58,993 nucleotides of DNA from Candidatus Gordonibacter avicola (GCA_019113915.1 DXGM01000037.1:1-58993); one strand, 5' to 3'; shown: positions 15,887 through 24,044, counted from the first letter of the stretch. The notes: a model not told the origin generated them from the letters alone. Numbers and translations are program-made.

Positions 15887-17476
15887 TTAGACAAGGTTGT
15901 ACACGTCGTTGCCGTGTGTGTCCACGCCCACAAACACGGGGAAGTCCACCACGTCGATGCGGCGCAGCGCCTCGGTCCCCAAATCGTCGTAGGCCACGGT
16001 TTCGGATGATGCCACGCATTTCGCGAGGTACGCCGCCGCCCCGCCGCACGCCACGAAATAAACGGAACCCGTCTCGCGACACGCCTCGCGCACCTCAGCC
16101 GAGCGCCGCCCCTTGCCCACCGTGGCGACGACGCCCGCGCGATGAAGTTCCGGCGCGGCGAAGTCCATGCGGCTGGCCGTGGTGGGACCCACCGCCCCAA
16201 ACGGCCGTCCCGCCGCCGCAGGCGTCGGGCCCGCGTAGAAAATCGCCTGACCAGCGAGGCCATATGGCAGCGCGCCACCGCTCTGAGCAAGCTCATCCAT
16301 CAGCCGCACATGCCCCGCATCACGCAGCGTATAGAGCGGCCCCGAGAGCAAACACGCATCCCCCGCCTTTAGCCCCGCCAGCTGCGAACGATCAAGCGGC
16401 AAGGTAAGGCGGATGGCATGTTCCGCCATTCCTCTGTCATCCTGAGCGGAGGCGGCGCAGCCGCCGGATCGCGACGCGAAGATAGTCCCGCAGGGAAAGG
16501 ATCCCGTGTGGGCCGTCAGGCCTGTATCACCTTCCGCTAACGCCGCACGGGATCCTTCGACTTCGCGCTGCGCGCTCCGCTCAGGATGACAACCGGCCAA
16601 GTCAACCGCCCGCTCAGGATGACAAGCTGTCAAGTCAACTGTCGTCCTGCGCATGGCCGAACATCCCATGTTGATGGCCAGCGGCAACGCCGCAATGTGG
16701 CATGGTGCCGTGGCCACGCGCACGGCGAGCGCCGTCGTGCGACCACCAAGGCCACCTGGCCCCACGCCCGAGGCGTTCACAGCCGCCAGCAGTTCTTCCT
16801 CAAGCGCCGCAACGTGCGGGTCAGCTGCCGGTTCATCCACCGGCCGCATGAGCGCACGCTTCGCCAAGCCTGCCACCTTGTCAAACGTGCCACCAATGCC
16901 AACGCCTATCACGAGCGGCGGGCAGGCGTTCGCGCCCTTCTCACGCACGCAGCGCACCAGTTCATCCACGATGCCCTGCTTGCCCGCACCCGGCACCAGC
17001 ATGACCACGCGACTCGCGTTATCCGAGCCGCCGCCCTTCAACATAATATGAAGGCGCGCAACCCCCGGCTTATCCACCGGATGAATGTCGCAGAAGGCAG
17101 GCGTGTTGTTGCCGGTGTTCGCGCGGTCGAGCACCGCGTCGCACACCACCGACTTGCGCAGCCGCGCCTCGTCATACGCGCGCGCCACCGCGTTATTTAC
17201 CTCGGCGAACACATCGCCCGGCACCAGCATATCGGGCCCCACTTCCAAGCTGACCCACACGGTACCGGTATCCTGGCAGATGGGCACGCAGTCGGCGGCG
17301 GCGATGCGCGCGTTTTCCACCAGCTGGTCAAGCACCGCCCGACCACGCAGAGAATCCTCAGTCGCGCGGGCAGCCTCAAGCCCGGAGGCAATGTCGGCAG
17401 GGAGCACGCAGGCAAGCTGCGGAATGGCCGCGTAAACAGCGTCCGCGACCTGTGATTTTGTAATGATGGTTTCCAT
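15887..17476 (-). CDS. Class I fumarate hydratase, alpha-beta fusion with repeat-derived linker
   Basis: 529 residues. Residues 1-281 are the Fe-S alpha domain (ADCVPICQDTGTVWVSLEVG, NTPAFCDIHPV, KGGGSDNASRV, GIGGTFDKVAGLAK). Residues 351-529 are the beta domain (IRLTLPLDRSQLAGLKAGD, GPTTASRMD, GVVATVGKG). It interconverts fumarate and malate; mdh lies two genes upstream. Residues ~282-350 are encoded by the palindromic repeat at 16434-16592 plus a flanking fragment, read in frame (CHPERSAQREVEGSR). M350 could alternatively start a separate beta polypeptide, but AGAGGA is too close to it to be a good ribosome site. A TATAAT only 7 nt before ATG 17476 suggests a leaderless transcript. Confidence 0.9.
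   Translation of the reverse strand: METIITKSQVADAVYAAIPQLACVLPADIASGLEAARATEDSLRGRAVLDQLVENARIAAADCVPICQDTGTVWVSLEVGPDMLVPGDVFAEVNNAVARAYDEARLRKSVVCDAVLDRANTGNNTPAFCDIHPVDKPGVARLHIMLKGGGSDNASRVVMLVPGAGKQGIVDELVRCVREKGANACPPLVIGVGIGGTFDKVAGLAKRALMRPVDEPAADPHVAALEEELLAAVNASGVGPGGLGGRTTALAVRVATAPCHIAALPLAINMGCSAMRRTTVDLTACHPERAVDLAGCHPERSAQREVEGSRAALAEGDTGLTAHTGSFPCGTIFASRSGGCAASAQDDRGMAEHAIRLTLPLDRSQLAGLKAGDACLLSGPLYTLRDAGHVRLMDELAQSGGALPYGLAGQAIFYAGPTPAAAGRPFGAVGPTTASRMDFAAPELHRAGVVATVGKGRRSAEVREACRETGSVYFVACGGAAAYLAKCVASSETVAYDDLGTEALRRIDVVDFPVFVGVDTHGNDVYNLV
16434..16626. repeat. Palindromic repeat, copy 3, in frame inside fumarase
   Basis: CTGTCATCCTGAGCGGAGGC opens the element and CTCCGCTCAGGATGACA closes it near 16592, followed by an additional right-end fragment (GCTCAGGATGACAAG) to 16626. 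The copy lies wholly within the fumarase gene, at the junction between alpha and beta domains, and contributes no stop codon on the minus strand. Confidence 0.85.
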
Positions 17477-17483
17477 AGCGAAG

Positions 17484-17489
17484 ATTATA
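17484..17489 (-). promoter_or_regulatory. -10 element giving a likely leaderless fumarase mRNA
   Basis: On the minus strand TATAAT ends 7 nt before the A of the fumarase ATG (17476), so transcription should begin at or next to the start codon. No Shine-Dalgarno sequence precedes the ATG. The -35 region (GCGTCG with 17-nt spacing) is poor. Confidence 0.5.
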
Positions 17490-17520
17490 GCGCATACCCC
17501 GCAACGCGACGCAGCGCCCC

Positions 17521-18312
17521 CTACTTCACCACGAAGTCACCGGGCTTGCGCGGCGCCGTACGCGGATATGACACCGCCGGATACCCCAGCAGCATACAGA
17601 TTTGCAGCGGCCTGTCGCTCACTTCGAGAAACTCCTTCACCGCAGGCAGCTCATCCGACGCGCGACACAGGTAGCCGTTATAGAGCACGCCCAACCCCAG
17701 CGAGGCCGCCACGAGCTCCATATTCTGCGCCGCAAGCCCCGCATCATCAGCCCGCTCAGCCGCCACATACACTACCGCCGGCGCATTGCGGAAGAGAAAG
17801 TCCTGCGCCGAGTCCTTCTGTACCGCACGCAAGAACAGCTTATACAACTTCACCCATCGCGGCTTCTCCGCCGCCGGCTGCGCCAGCAACTCATCAATGC
17901 CGTCCCACACCAGCCGCTTGAGCTCGGGAAGTTCTTCTTGCACCACCACAAACCGACACGCCTGCGCATTCTTCGCCGTGGCCGTATAGCGTCCCGCCTC
18001 AAGCATCATCCGCAACGCCTCGGCCTCCACCGCACACGCTCGATAATCACGTACACTGCGTCGCGATTTAATAGCCAGGAGAAGCGCCTGCGAATCAATG
18101 GATTCACTCGCCGGAACAGCAGCTTCCACATCCGCCATGTCGAAGTCCGGAATAGCCACCGCCTCAGCAGGACAGACCGCCACGCAATGCCCGCACAGAA
18201 TACAGCGCCCCAGCACCCGCGCCGCCCCATCCTCCACCACTACATTAGACCCCACACAGTCCGCCACACACCGCCCACACCCAATGCAGCGCTCACCATC
18301 AATCTCAATCAC
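17521..18312 (-). CDS. Nitroreductase family protein with two [4Fe-4S] ferredoxin clusters
   Basis: 263 residues from GTG 18312, preceded by GAGAAGAGG. An 8-Cys ferredoxin module (C9, C12, C15, C19; C37, C40, C43, C47; CIGCGRCVADC and CILCGHCVAVC) is fused to an FMN nitroreductase domain (KSRRSVRDYRACAVE, ARYTATAKNAQACRFVVV-like segment, VAASLGLGVLYNGYL). Such fusions reduce small aromatic or quinone-like compounds or act as internal electron carriers; the substrate is unknown. The frame remains open 80 codons further upstream, but this is translated repeat sequence (copy 4), so I exclude it. Stop 17521 lies 31 nt from the fumarase -10 box. Confidence 0.87.
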   Translation of the reverse strand: MIEIDGERCIGCGRCVADCVGSNVVVEDGAARVLGRCILCGHCVAVCPAEAVAIPDFDMADVEAAVPASESIDSQALLLAIKSRRSVRDYRACAVEAEALRMMLEAGRYTATAKNAQACRFVVVQEELPELKRLVWDGIDELLAQPAAEKPRWVKLYKLFLRAVQKDSAQDFLFRNAPAVVYVAAERADDAGLAAQNMELVAASLGLGVLYNGYLCRASDELPAVKEFLEVSDRPLQICMLLGYPAVSYPRTAPRKPGDFVVK

Positions 18313-18423
18313 CCAACAACCTCTTCTCTCCCAAGTAATAGTTCGCCCCGTCTCCCCCAACAAGAAAGCGCCGCCCTCCAGCGACGCCTTCAAGTACCTC
18401 TCCACAAGTCTTTTCGCTATCGC

Positions 18424-18498
18424 CGCACGGGATCCTTCCCCTGCGGGACTAGCTTCGCGTCGCGACTCCGCGCCTACGGCGCTCCGCTCAGGATGACA
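18424..18498. repeat. Palindromic repeat, copy 4 (half element)
   Basis: Only the right half is present: GCCGCACGGGATCCTTCC, a variable middle, then GGCGCTCCGCTCAGGATGACA. The middle closely matches the right half of copy 5 at 45783 (CCTGCGGGACTAGCTTCGCG in both). It lies 112 nt upstream of the nitroreductase start. Confidence 0.8.
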
Positions 18499-18587
18499 CA
18501 GGGAGCCAGTAACTCTACCATTGCTGCTCCAATTGATGAGCAGCCTGTTCAATCTAACTGGTGCCAGCCCCCATTAAACAAAGAACA

Positions 18588-18668
18588 GGGCTGAGTGGGG
18601 AGGTCGAATGGGTCGACGAACTTTCGCGAAGTGTGTGAGGAGGCCCATCCGGCCCCCCCGCTCAGCCC
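18588..18668. terminator. Possible long stem-loop between mdh and nitroreductase
   Basis: GGGCTGAGTGGGG at 18588-18600 pairs with CCCCGCTCAGCCC near 18656-18668 across a 55-nt loop, with one G-T-type mismatch. On the minus strand it follows the mdh stop (18708) by 40 nt. There is no U-tract, so it is a weak terminator candidate. Confidence 0.35.
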
Positions 18669-18707
18669 GCCCCGCAGGTTAGACCAAACTTCGCAAAAAA
18701 GGTCAAC

Positions 18708-19631
18708 CTATTCCGGCAAATTCGCAAGTCCCGCTCGTACGCTTTCCGCCGAAGCCTGAAGCGCGGCAAGCTCATCGGCATTTAAGTCGAACTCAACAAT
18801 TTCTTCGACACCATTCTTGCCCAAACGAACCGGTACATTCATGTAGAGGTCGTCGATGCCATACTGTCCGTCGATGTGAGCGCATACGCTCATGACCTCG
18901 TCAGAGCCCGTGAGAATGGCTTCCACCATCTTCGCAATGGAAGCGCCGGGGGCATAGTAAGCGCTGCCGGTTTTGAGGAAGGCCACCACTTCGGCACCGC
19001 CCTTGACGCAACGCTGCACCACCTCGGCGACCGCGGCCTCGTCCATGAGTTCGGTGATAGGCGTGCCGTTCACCGTGGTGAAGCGCGGCCAGCACACCAT
19101 GCCCTCGCCGTGCGCGCCCACAGCCCATGCCGTGACATCGGCCGGCTCGCAGCCCAGCTTCTCGCACACCGCAAAGGCCAGACGCGAGGAGTCTAGCACG
19201 CCACCCATGCCCATGAGACGGTTCGCCGGCAGGCCGGATTCGCGGAAGGCAAGCGTAGTCATGACGTCGAGCGGGTTCGTCACGCAGATGAACACGGCGT
19301 TCGGGGAGGCTTCCAGGGCCTGGCCGATGACCGACTTCATGATGCCCGCGTTCACGCCAAGCAGGTCTTCGCGGGTCATGCCAGGCTTGCGGGCGATGCC
19401 GGCCGTGATAACCACCACGTCGGAGTCGCGCGTGTCGGCGTAGTCGTTCGTGCCGGTCACCTTCACCGTGAACTTTTCCACACTGCGCATGTGCATCATG
19501 TCGAGCGCCTTGCCCTGCGGCAGGCCCTCGGCCACGTCGATGAGCACGACGTCGGCCATGTTCTTCGATGCAATGATGTGGGCTGCGGTCGCGCCAACGT
19601 TACCCGCTCCAACAATGGTTACTTTAGGCAT
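18708..19631 (-). CDS. mdh: Malate dehydrogenase (LDH-like type)
   Basis: 307 residues, start ATG 19631. NAD-binding loop VTIVGAGNVGATAAHI at residues 4-19; substrate-loop VVITAGIARKPGMTREDLL carries the Arg-Lys-Pro pattern that separates malate from lactate dehydrogenases; VTNPLDVMTTLAF and the catalytic His in AVGAHGEGMVCWPRF are present. It oxidises malate to oxaloacetate, or the reverse in a reductive branch leading to fumarase, whose gene is on the same strand 1.2 kb downstream. 48 nt separate it from topA. Confidence 0.93.
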   Translation of the reverse strand: MPKVTIVGAGNVGATAAHIIASKNMADVVLIDVAEGLPQGKALDMMHMRSVEKFTVKVTGTNDYADTRDSDVVVITAGIARKPGMTREDLLGVNAGIMKSVIGQALEASPNAVFICVTNPLDVMTTLAFRESGLPANRLMGMGGVLDSSRLAFAVCEKLGCEPADVTAWAVGAHGEGMVCWPRFTTVNGTPITELMDEAAVAEVVQRCVKGGAEVVAFLKTGSAYYAPGASIAKMVEAILTGSDEVMSVCAHIDGQYGIDDLYMNVPVRLGKNGVEEIVEFDLNADELAALQASAESVRAGLANLPE

Positions 19632-19679
19632 GTTCTTCAGACTCCTCTTCCCCAGGTATCAGGTTGACCTACATTCTAA

Positions 19680-22235
19680 CTATTTCTTACGAGCCGCGGA
19701 CTTCGCAGCCGGTTTCTTCACGCTTTTAGCCTTTGCGGGTGCCTTTTTGGCCGGGGCCTTCTTGGCGCCGCTGCGTGCAGCGGGCTTTTTCGCCGTTGCG
19801 TTCTCCTGCCCTTCCTCCTGCTCCTTGCCGGGGCAGGTGAAGTTGGGGCACAGTTTCCACGGGCCGCGCGCGGTGGTAACCACCACCATCGGCGCGCCGC
19901 AGTGCTCGCACACTTCGCCCGTAGCTTCCAGCTTGCCGTACTGGGGCAGCGGATAGCCCGTGTTGCACTCGTCGTAGTTTTCGCAGCGGATGAAGCGCTT
20001 CAACGTGCGCGGGTTTTTCTGCGCCACGAGGTTCGCCGTTTTGCCAGCGGCCTTGCACGTGGGGCACTCGCCCACTATCACGTCGGGTTCCTGATTGGTG
20101 GAGCAATTCGGGTCGATGCAGATAGTGCGCGGTTTTGCGCGGAACGCCGTCACTTTCACCTGGGGCATGCCGCAGGTGGGACACACCTCGGGCACCGCTT
20201 CCACCTTGCCCTTGGGCAGCGGGAACGTCACGTCGCAGTCGGGCCAGCCGGCGCAGCCGATGAACATGCCGCGTGTCTTTTGGCTGGCGCGCAGCTGCAA
20301 GTCCTTGCCGCACTTGGGGCACGGACCTACGTACGCGTCGGCGGCCACCGCGTCGGCGAGCGCATCCTTCACTTCCTCGGAGTGCGGAATCAGGCTGGCC
20401 AGCTGCTCGGCCAGCAGGTTGCGCGAGGTGGACACCACGTCAGACTTGGTGGTGCGGCCCTCAGCGATGTTGTCCATTTCCTCTTCCAGCTCGGCCGTCA
20501 TCTCGGGGTGTGTGATGTGCGGCGCGAATTTGTCCAGCGCGTCGCACACCGCCATGCCCAGCTGACTGGGCTCGATGGGGTCGTTTTGCACGTACTTCAC
20601 CGCGTAGAGGCGCTCGATGATGGAGTGGCGCGTGGACTTCGTGCCCAGGCCCAGCTTCTCCATCTCTTGAATGAGTTTGCCCTGACTGTAGCGCGCGGGC
20701 GGCTCGGTTTGCTTCTTGGTGCAGGTAGCGCCGTTGAAAGCAATGTCCTCGCCTTCCGTGAGCGCCGGCATTTGCTCGTCCTTCTTGAGGCCGTAGGGGT
20801 AGATGGCGCGGAAACCGGGCTTCACCAGCACGTCGCCGCGTCCCACAAAGGGCTCGCCGGACACATCGAGTGTCACCTTCGTGCCTTCGATGATGGCTGC
20901 CTCGGAAAGCGTGGCCAAGAAGCGGCGCGCGATGAGGTTGTATAGCTTGTAGTCGGCCGGCGCCAAGTCATCCGGCGTGGCCTTGGCCGTGGGATAGATA
21001 GGCGGGTGGTCGGTCGTTTCCTTCTTGCCGCGCGTGGCGATGAGCGTGCCCTTTGCCAAAAGCTCCTTGCAGTACGGCGCGTAGGCCGGGTTGCCCGCGA
21101 TGGTTTTCACCGTTTCGGCGAGGTCGAGCGAGGCCGGATACACCGTGTTGTCCACGCGGGGGTAGGAAATGTAGCCATCCATGTAGAGGCTCTCGGCGAT
21201 GCGCATCGTGCGCGCGGGCGAGATGCCCTCGGCCGAGGCGGCCGCCATGAGCGAGGTGGTGTTGAATGGCACCGGCGGAGCCACCGTGCGCTTCTTCTTC
21301 TCGATGGAAGCCACTTTCGCGCGCGTTGCGCCTTTGACGTGGGCCATCACGGCTTGCGCCTCGGCTTCACTCTTGAAACGAGCCGTGGCGTGCGGGGCAT
21401 CAAAGGCGTCCGGGTCGGTGCCGAAAGCGCCGCGAATCACCCAGTAGTCTTCGGGGATGAACGCGAGGCGTTCGCGCTCACGCGCCACGATGAGTGCAAG
21501 GGTGGGTGTTTGCACGCGGCCGGACGAGCGCACATTGCCGTAGCCCGCGAACTTCACCAGCGTGAGATAGCGCGTGAGCACCGCACCCCAAATAAGGTCG
21601 ATGTCCTGGCGCGACGCACCGGCGGAAGCCAGGTTCGTGTCAAGCTCCACCAGATTGTTGAACGCGTGGTTGATCTCCTCTTTCGTGAAGGCCGAGTAGC
21701 GCGCGCGCGACACGGGCGCAGTCGGGTTCACCTCTTGGATGCAGGAAAGCGCGTCACTGCCGATAAGTTCGCCTTCGCGGTCGAAGTCGGTTGCGATGAT
21801 GACCGAGTCGGCCTTCTTCGCAAGGTTTTTCAGGGAGCGGATGATTTCCTTTTCCTTCGGCAGCTTCTCGATGGGGGCGTACACGAGGTACGGCAGCGCA
21901 TCCATCTTCCACGCCTTCAGTTCCACGCCGTCTTCGGTGAAGGGCTTCTTCTTTTTGAACGGAGGGCGTGGCAGCGTGTCGGGCAGGGTGGCAGGCAGCA
22001 TTTCGCCCTCGTCGGTCACGCCTTGCCAGCCGCCGCGCTTTTTGTACACCATTGTGGGGGTGAAGTCGGGTTCGAGGATGTGGCCACGCAGGCCGATGGT
22101 CACCCACTCTTCGCCGTTCACGTCGAAGCGGTAGACGGGCGTTGAGTACACCTTGTCCGCTTTGGGTTGCTTCACGCCGAGCAAGTCGGCAATTTTTTGA
22201 GCCGCGTCGTTCTTCTCGGTTACCACCAGCTTCAC
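19680..22235 (-). CDS. topA: DNA topoisomerase I, archaeal-type IA enzyme with zinc fingers
   Basis: 851 residues, GTG start 22235 after AAGGAGG. Toprim domain MKLVVTEKNDAAQKIADLLG and ATDFDREGELIG; GNVRSSGRVQTPTLALIVAR; active tyrosine region MDGYISYPRVDNTVYP. The 'YISYPR.DNTVYP' and 'DREGELIG' forms are those of archaeal TopA rather than the usual bacterial form (ESPAKAKTI, DREGEAI). After the core come three zinc-finger modules (CPKCGKDLQL, CPTCGMPQVK, CPTCKAAGK, CEHCGAPM) and a histone-H1-like tail of Lys-Pro-Ala repeats. It relaxes negatively supercoiled DNA. A bacterial-type copy elsewhere in the genome cannot be excluded. Confidence 0.92.
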   Translation of the reverse strand: MKLVVTEKNDAAQKIADLLGVKQPKADKVYSTPVYRFDVNGEEWVTIGLRGHILEPDFTPTMVYKKRGGWQGVTDEGEMLPATLPDTLPRPPFKKKKPFTEDGVELKAWKMDALPYLVYAPIEKLPKEKEIIRSLKNLAKKADSVIIATDFDREGELIGSDALSCIQEVNPTAPVSRARYSAFTKEEINHAFNNLVELDTNLASAGASRQDIDLIWGAVLTRYLTLVKFAGYGNVRSSGRVQTPTLALIVARERERLAFIPEDYWVIRGAFGTDPDAFDAPHATARFKSEAEAQAVMAHVKGATRAKVASIEKKKRTVAPPVPFNTTSLMAAASAEGISPARTMRIAESLYMDGYISYPRVDNTVYPASLDLAETVKTIAGNPAYAPYCKELLAKGTLIATRGKKETTDHPPIYPTAKATPDDLAPADYKLYNLIARRFLATLSEAAIIEGTKVTLDVSGEPFVGRGDVLVKPGFRAIYPYGLKKDEQMPALTEGEDIAFNGATCTKKQTEPPARYSQGKLIQEMEKLGLGTKSTRHSIIERLYAVKYVQNDPIEPSQLGMAVCDALDKFAPHITHPEMTAELEEEMDNIAEGRTTKSDVVSTSRNLLAEQLASLIPHSEEVKDALADAVAADAYVGPCPKCGKDLQLRASQKTRGMFIGCAGWPDCDVTFPLPKGKVEAVPEVCPTCGMPQVKVTAFRAKPRTICIDPNCSTNQEPDVIVGECPTCKAAGKTANLVAQKNPRTLKRFIRCENYDECNTGYPLPQYGKLEATGEVCEHCGAPMVVVTTARGPWKLCPNFTCPGKEQEEGQENATAKKPAARSGAKKAPAKKAPAKAKSVKKPAAKSAARKK

Positions 22236-22284
22236 GCGGTTCCTCCTTGATCTTTCGGGCCGCCTCCCGCGGCCTGGCTTTGTT

Positions 22285-22318
22285 CACACGGTAACCCCTA
22301 CTTGTTTATTAACGTGTG
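22285..22318. promoter_or_regulatory. Imperfect inverted repeat upstream of topA
   Basis: CACACGGTAA (22285-22294) and TTAACGTGTG (22309-22318) are inverted copies matching at 9 of 10 positions around a 14-nt spacer, 50 nt before the topA start. It could be an operator or leader hairpin. No promoter hexamers are clear beside it. Confidence 0.4.
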
Positions 22319-22494
22319 CGGGGATGACGAACTCGCTTTGCCCGCGCCGCCACGTTCGCCGACGTGAGCGCGCCCGAGCGCGCCTTACTCACTGCGCCGT
22401 CCGGGCACAGCAGACGTTAGCATACACGATTTCCTACGAAACCGCCGAAGAAATCACACGGGGTTGAAGGAGCGTCGAAAATGCGCGGGCGGCG

Positions 22495-22767
22495 CTACAC
22501 GAACGAAATGCGGAGCTTCTTCCCCATGCCGTCGGCGAGTTGCTTGAGGGTTTTAAGCGTCGGGTTCGCGTTGCCCGATTCAATGCGCGCGAACGCACTT
22601 TGTCGCATGCCGCAGCGCTCGGCCAGTTCACGCTGCGTGAGGTTTTCCTCCGCGCGCGCCGTGATGAGCGCATCAATAATGTCATACTCCGGCTGCAGAC
22701 GCTCGTATTCGGCCGCGTACTCCGGGTTTTTCATTTGCTTGGCATGATAACGATCAAGATCATCCAT
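22495..22767 (-). CDS. XRE-family antitoxin (HigA-like)
   Basis: 90 residues, start ATG 22767 after GGAGAGG. A Cro/C1-type helix-turn-helix fills the C-terminal half (RAEENLTQRELAERCGMRQSAFARIESGNANPTLKTLKQLADGMG). The N-terminal half (DRYHAKQMKNPEYAAEYERLQ) probably contacts the toxin. It is the second gene of a pair, overlapping the toxin gene by 8 nt. The 22-bp perfect palindrome upstream of the toxin is the likely binding site for autorepression. Confidence 0.85.
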   Translation of the reverse strand: MDDLDRYHAKQMKNPEYAAEYERLQPEYDIIDALITARAEENLTQRELAERCGMRQSAFARIESGNANPTLKTLKQLADGMGKKLRISFV

Positions 22768-23116
22768 TTCCAAACCTCTCCTCCCAATCGGCCTTGTATT
22801 TCAAGGCGCGCGCTAACTCAACCTTTGGCGTTTTCCGGCTCTTCTTCACAAACCCGTTTGTCACAACAATGCGACGGCCGGAGAAAAAGAAGTAGAAGAC
22901 TCTCACCAGGTCCGATCCTTGACGCACTCTTAACTCGAACAGGCCTTTTCCCATCGCTTTCGCATGCGGCTCACGCAACACCAGCGCTCCTTCGCGCAAC
23001 GCTTGAAGATCGACCACTGTTTTTGCTCGCAGTTTTGGCTCAAGCTCATCGAGAAAACCATCCATGGGCCTTGTCCCGTCTTTCCGGGCATAGAAAACTA
23101 GCGTGAACTCATCCAT
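22760..23116 (-). CDS. RelE/HigB-type toxin (Gp49-like)
   Basis: 118 residues, start ATG 23116. Matches the phage-derived Gp49-like/HigB family: FTLVFYARKDGTRPMDGFLDEL, LREPHAKAMGKGLFELRVRQGSDLVRVFYFF and VVTNGFVKKSRKTPKVELARAL. The family cleaves ribosome-associated mRNA. Toxin-before-antitoxin order agrees with higBA modules. Conserved basic residues (K in KGLFELR, R in DLVRVFY, K in KKSRKTP) are all present, so it looks active. Confidence 0.85.
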   Translation of the reverse strand: MDEFTLVFYARKDGTRPMDGFLDELEPKLRAKTVVDLQALREGALVLREPHAKAMGKGLFELRVRQGSDLVRVFYFFFSGRRIVVTNGFVKKSRKTPKVELARALKYKADWEERFGNG

Positions 23117-23146
23117 GCTTCCCCGCTTTCGCTGGGGCCTGCTTAG

Positions 23147-23168
23147 TCTATAACATATATGTTATAGA
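23147..23168. promoter_or_regulatory. 22-bp perfect palindrome, likely toxin-antitoxin operator
   Basis: TCTATAACATA followed directly by its exact reverse complement TATGTTATAGA, 30 nt upstream of the toxin start. The sequence also supplies TATAAC/TATGTT hexamers that could act as the -10 element, so binding by the HTH protein would occlude the promoter. Confidence 0.7.
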
Positions 23169-23576
23169 TGCAAGCGAGCACCCCGTGAATTTGCCGTCTC
23201 CGCGCTCCTGTTTCCGCCCCACTTTAGCGCCGCAACCTTACCGTTGGACCGTTTTTGAGCCGTCGGGGAGTCGTCTCGATCTGACGGATATACGGCGGGG
23301 CAACCGTCCGCCTGTCGGCGAAAAGCCGGCGGGTTTCAAGCGCGCAGCCAACCATTTCCCAGCGCCGCAGGTTACGCGACTTCCGTAAATGCGATGGGGA
23401 TTTCGTCTGGGCGTGTTGAAGATGCTGCGGGCGTTTCGTGAACGAGCGGTTTCTCGGGTAGGCTAGTTGCGGGGAAGCCGCCGAACCACCCCAGTAACCG
23501 CGCCCGCATTCGCCTACGAACGCACAAGCGGCGGCTCGCCCACTCGGGGATACCGAACCTGAAAGGAGAGGCACCC
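23169..23576. other. Intergenic region, no gene seen
   Basis: About 400 nt between the toxin-antitoxin operator and the next plus-strand gene. Frames here carry no recognisable protein. A short GC hairpin (GCCTGTCGGCGAAAAGCCGGCGG, 23310-23332) is the only structure noted. The ribosome site GAAAGGAGAGG for the next gene is at its right end. Confidence 0.5.
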
Positions 23577-24044
23577 ATGAAGAAGCTTCTTGGAGCACTG
23601 GTCGCGCTCGTTGTCTTAGTTGTCGCCGTTGGCGTTGGCGTTGTTGCCCTCGCGAACGCACAACTCGGGCCCGCAAGTGAGGTCGCTCAAAACGTACAGG
23701 CTGCCGCCACGAACACGGTCATGGATGTGGCCGATGTAAAAGGCAAGGTCAAAGACGTGGTCGAGCAGAACAAGGACAACCTGGCCGCCGCCGCAGGCAT
23801 GACGGCCGAAGAGGTGGACGCCGCCATAGCCGACCTTGGCATTGATGAGTGGCAGGCCACCCCACTTCCCGCCGATGCGGTGCAAACCGACAGCTATGAG
23901 GGCAACTCCCTCGGCGTTCCGGGTACGCTCACGCTCTACGAGGATCCGGGCTATATCACCTTGGATGCCTACGGCCAAACGCTCACGCTCACCGTACCCG
24001 AAAGCGCGCAGGCCCGCCTGGCCGAGCTCGCAAGCATGCTCTAA
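23577..24044 (+). CDS. Small secreted or membrane-anchored hypothetical protein
   Basis: 155 residues, ATG 23577 with GAAAGGAGAGG upstream. Residues 4-28 form a very hydrophobic segment (LLGALVALVVLVVAVGVGVVALANA) that could be a signal peptide cleaved after ANA or an anchor. A helical, charged region (VADVKGKVKDVVEQNKDNLA) and a small domain with PLPADAVQTDSYEGNSLGVPGTLTLYEDPGYITLDAYGQTLTLTVP follow, ending without an anchor motif. I do not recognise a family. It stands alone, convergent with the amino-acid transporter operon 40 nt away. Confidence 0.7.
   Translation: MKKLLGALVALVVLVVAVGVGVVALANAQLGPASEVAQNVQAAATNTVMDVADVKGKVKDVVEQNKDNLAAAAGMTAEEVDAAIADLGIDEWQATPLPADAVQTDSYEGNSLGVPGTLTLYEDPGYITLDAYGQTLTLTVPESAQARLAELASML

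Noticed and set aside
16427..16633. Possibility that fumarase is broken by the repeat
   Set aside because: The frame is continuous across the element and both domains are intact; I treat it as an in-frame insertion, not a pseudogene.
22345..22430. GC-rich stretch upstream of topA as a possible RNA gene
   Set aside because: No tRNA-like cloverleaf or conserved motif; only short GC stems expected by chance.
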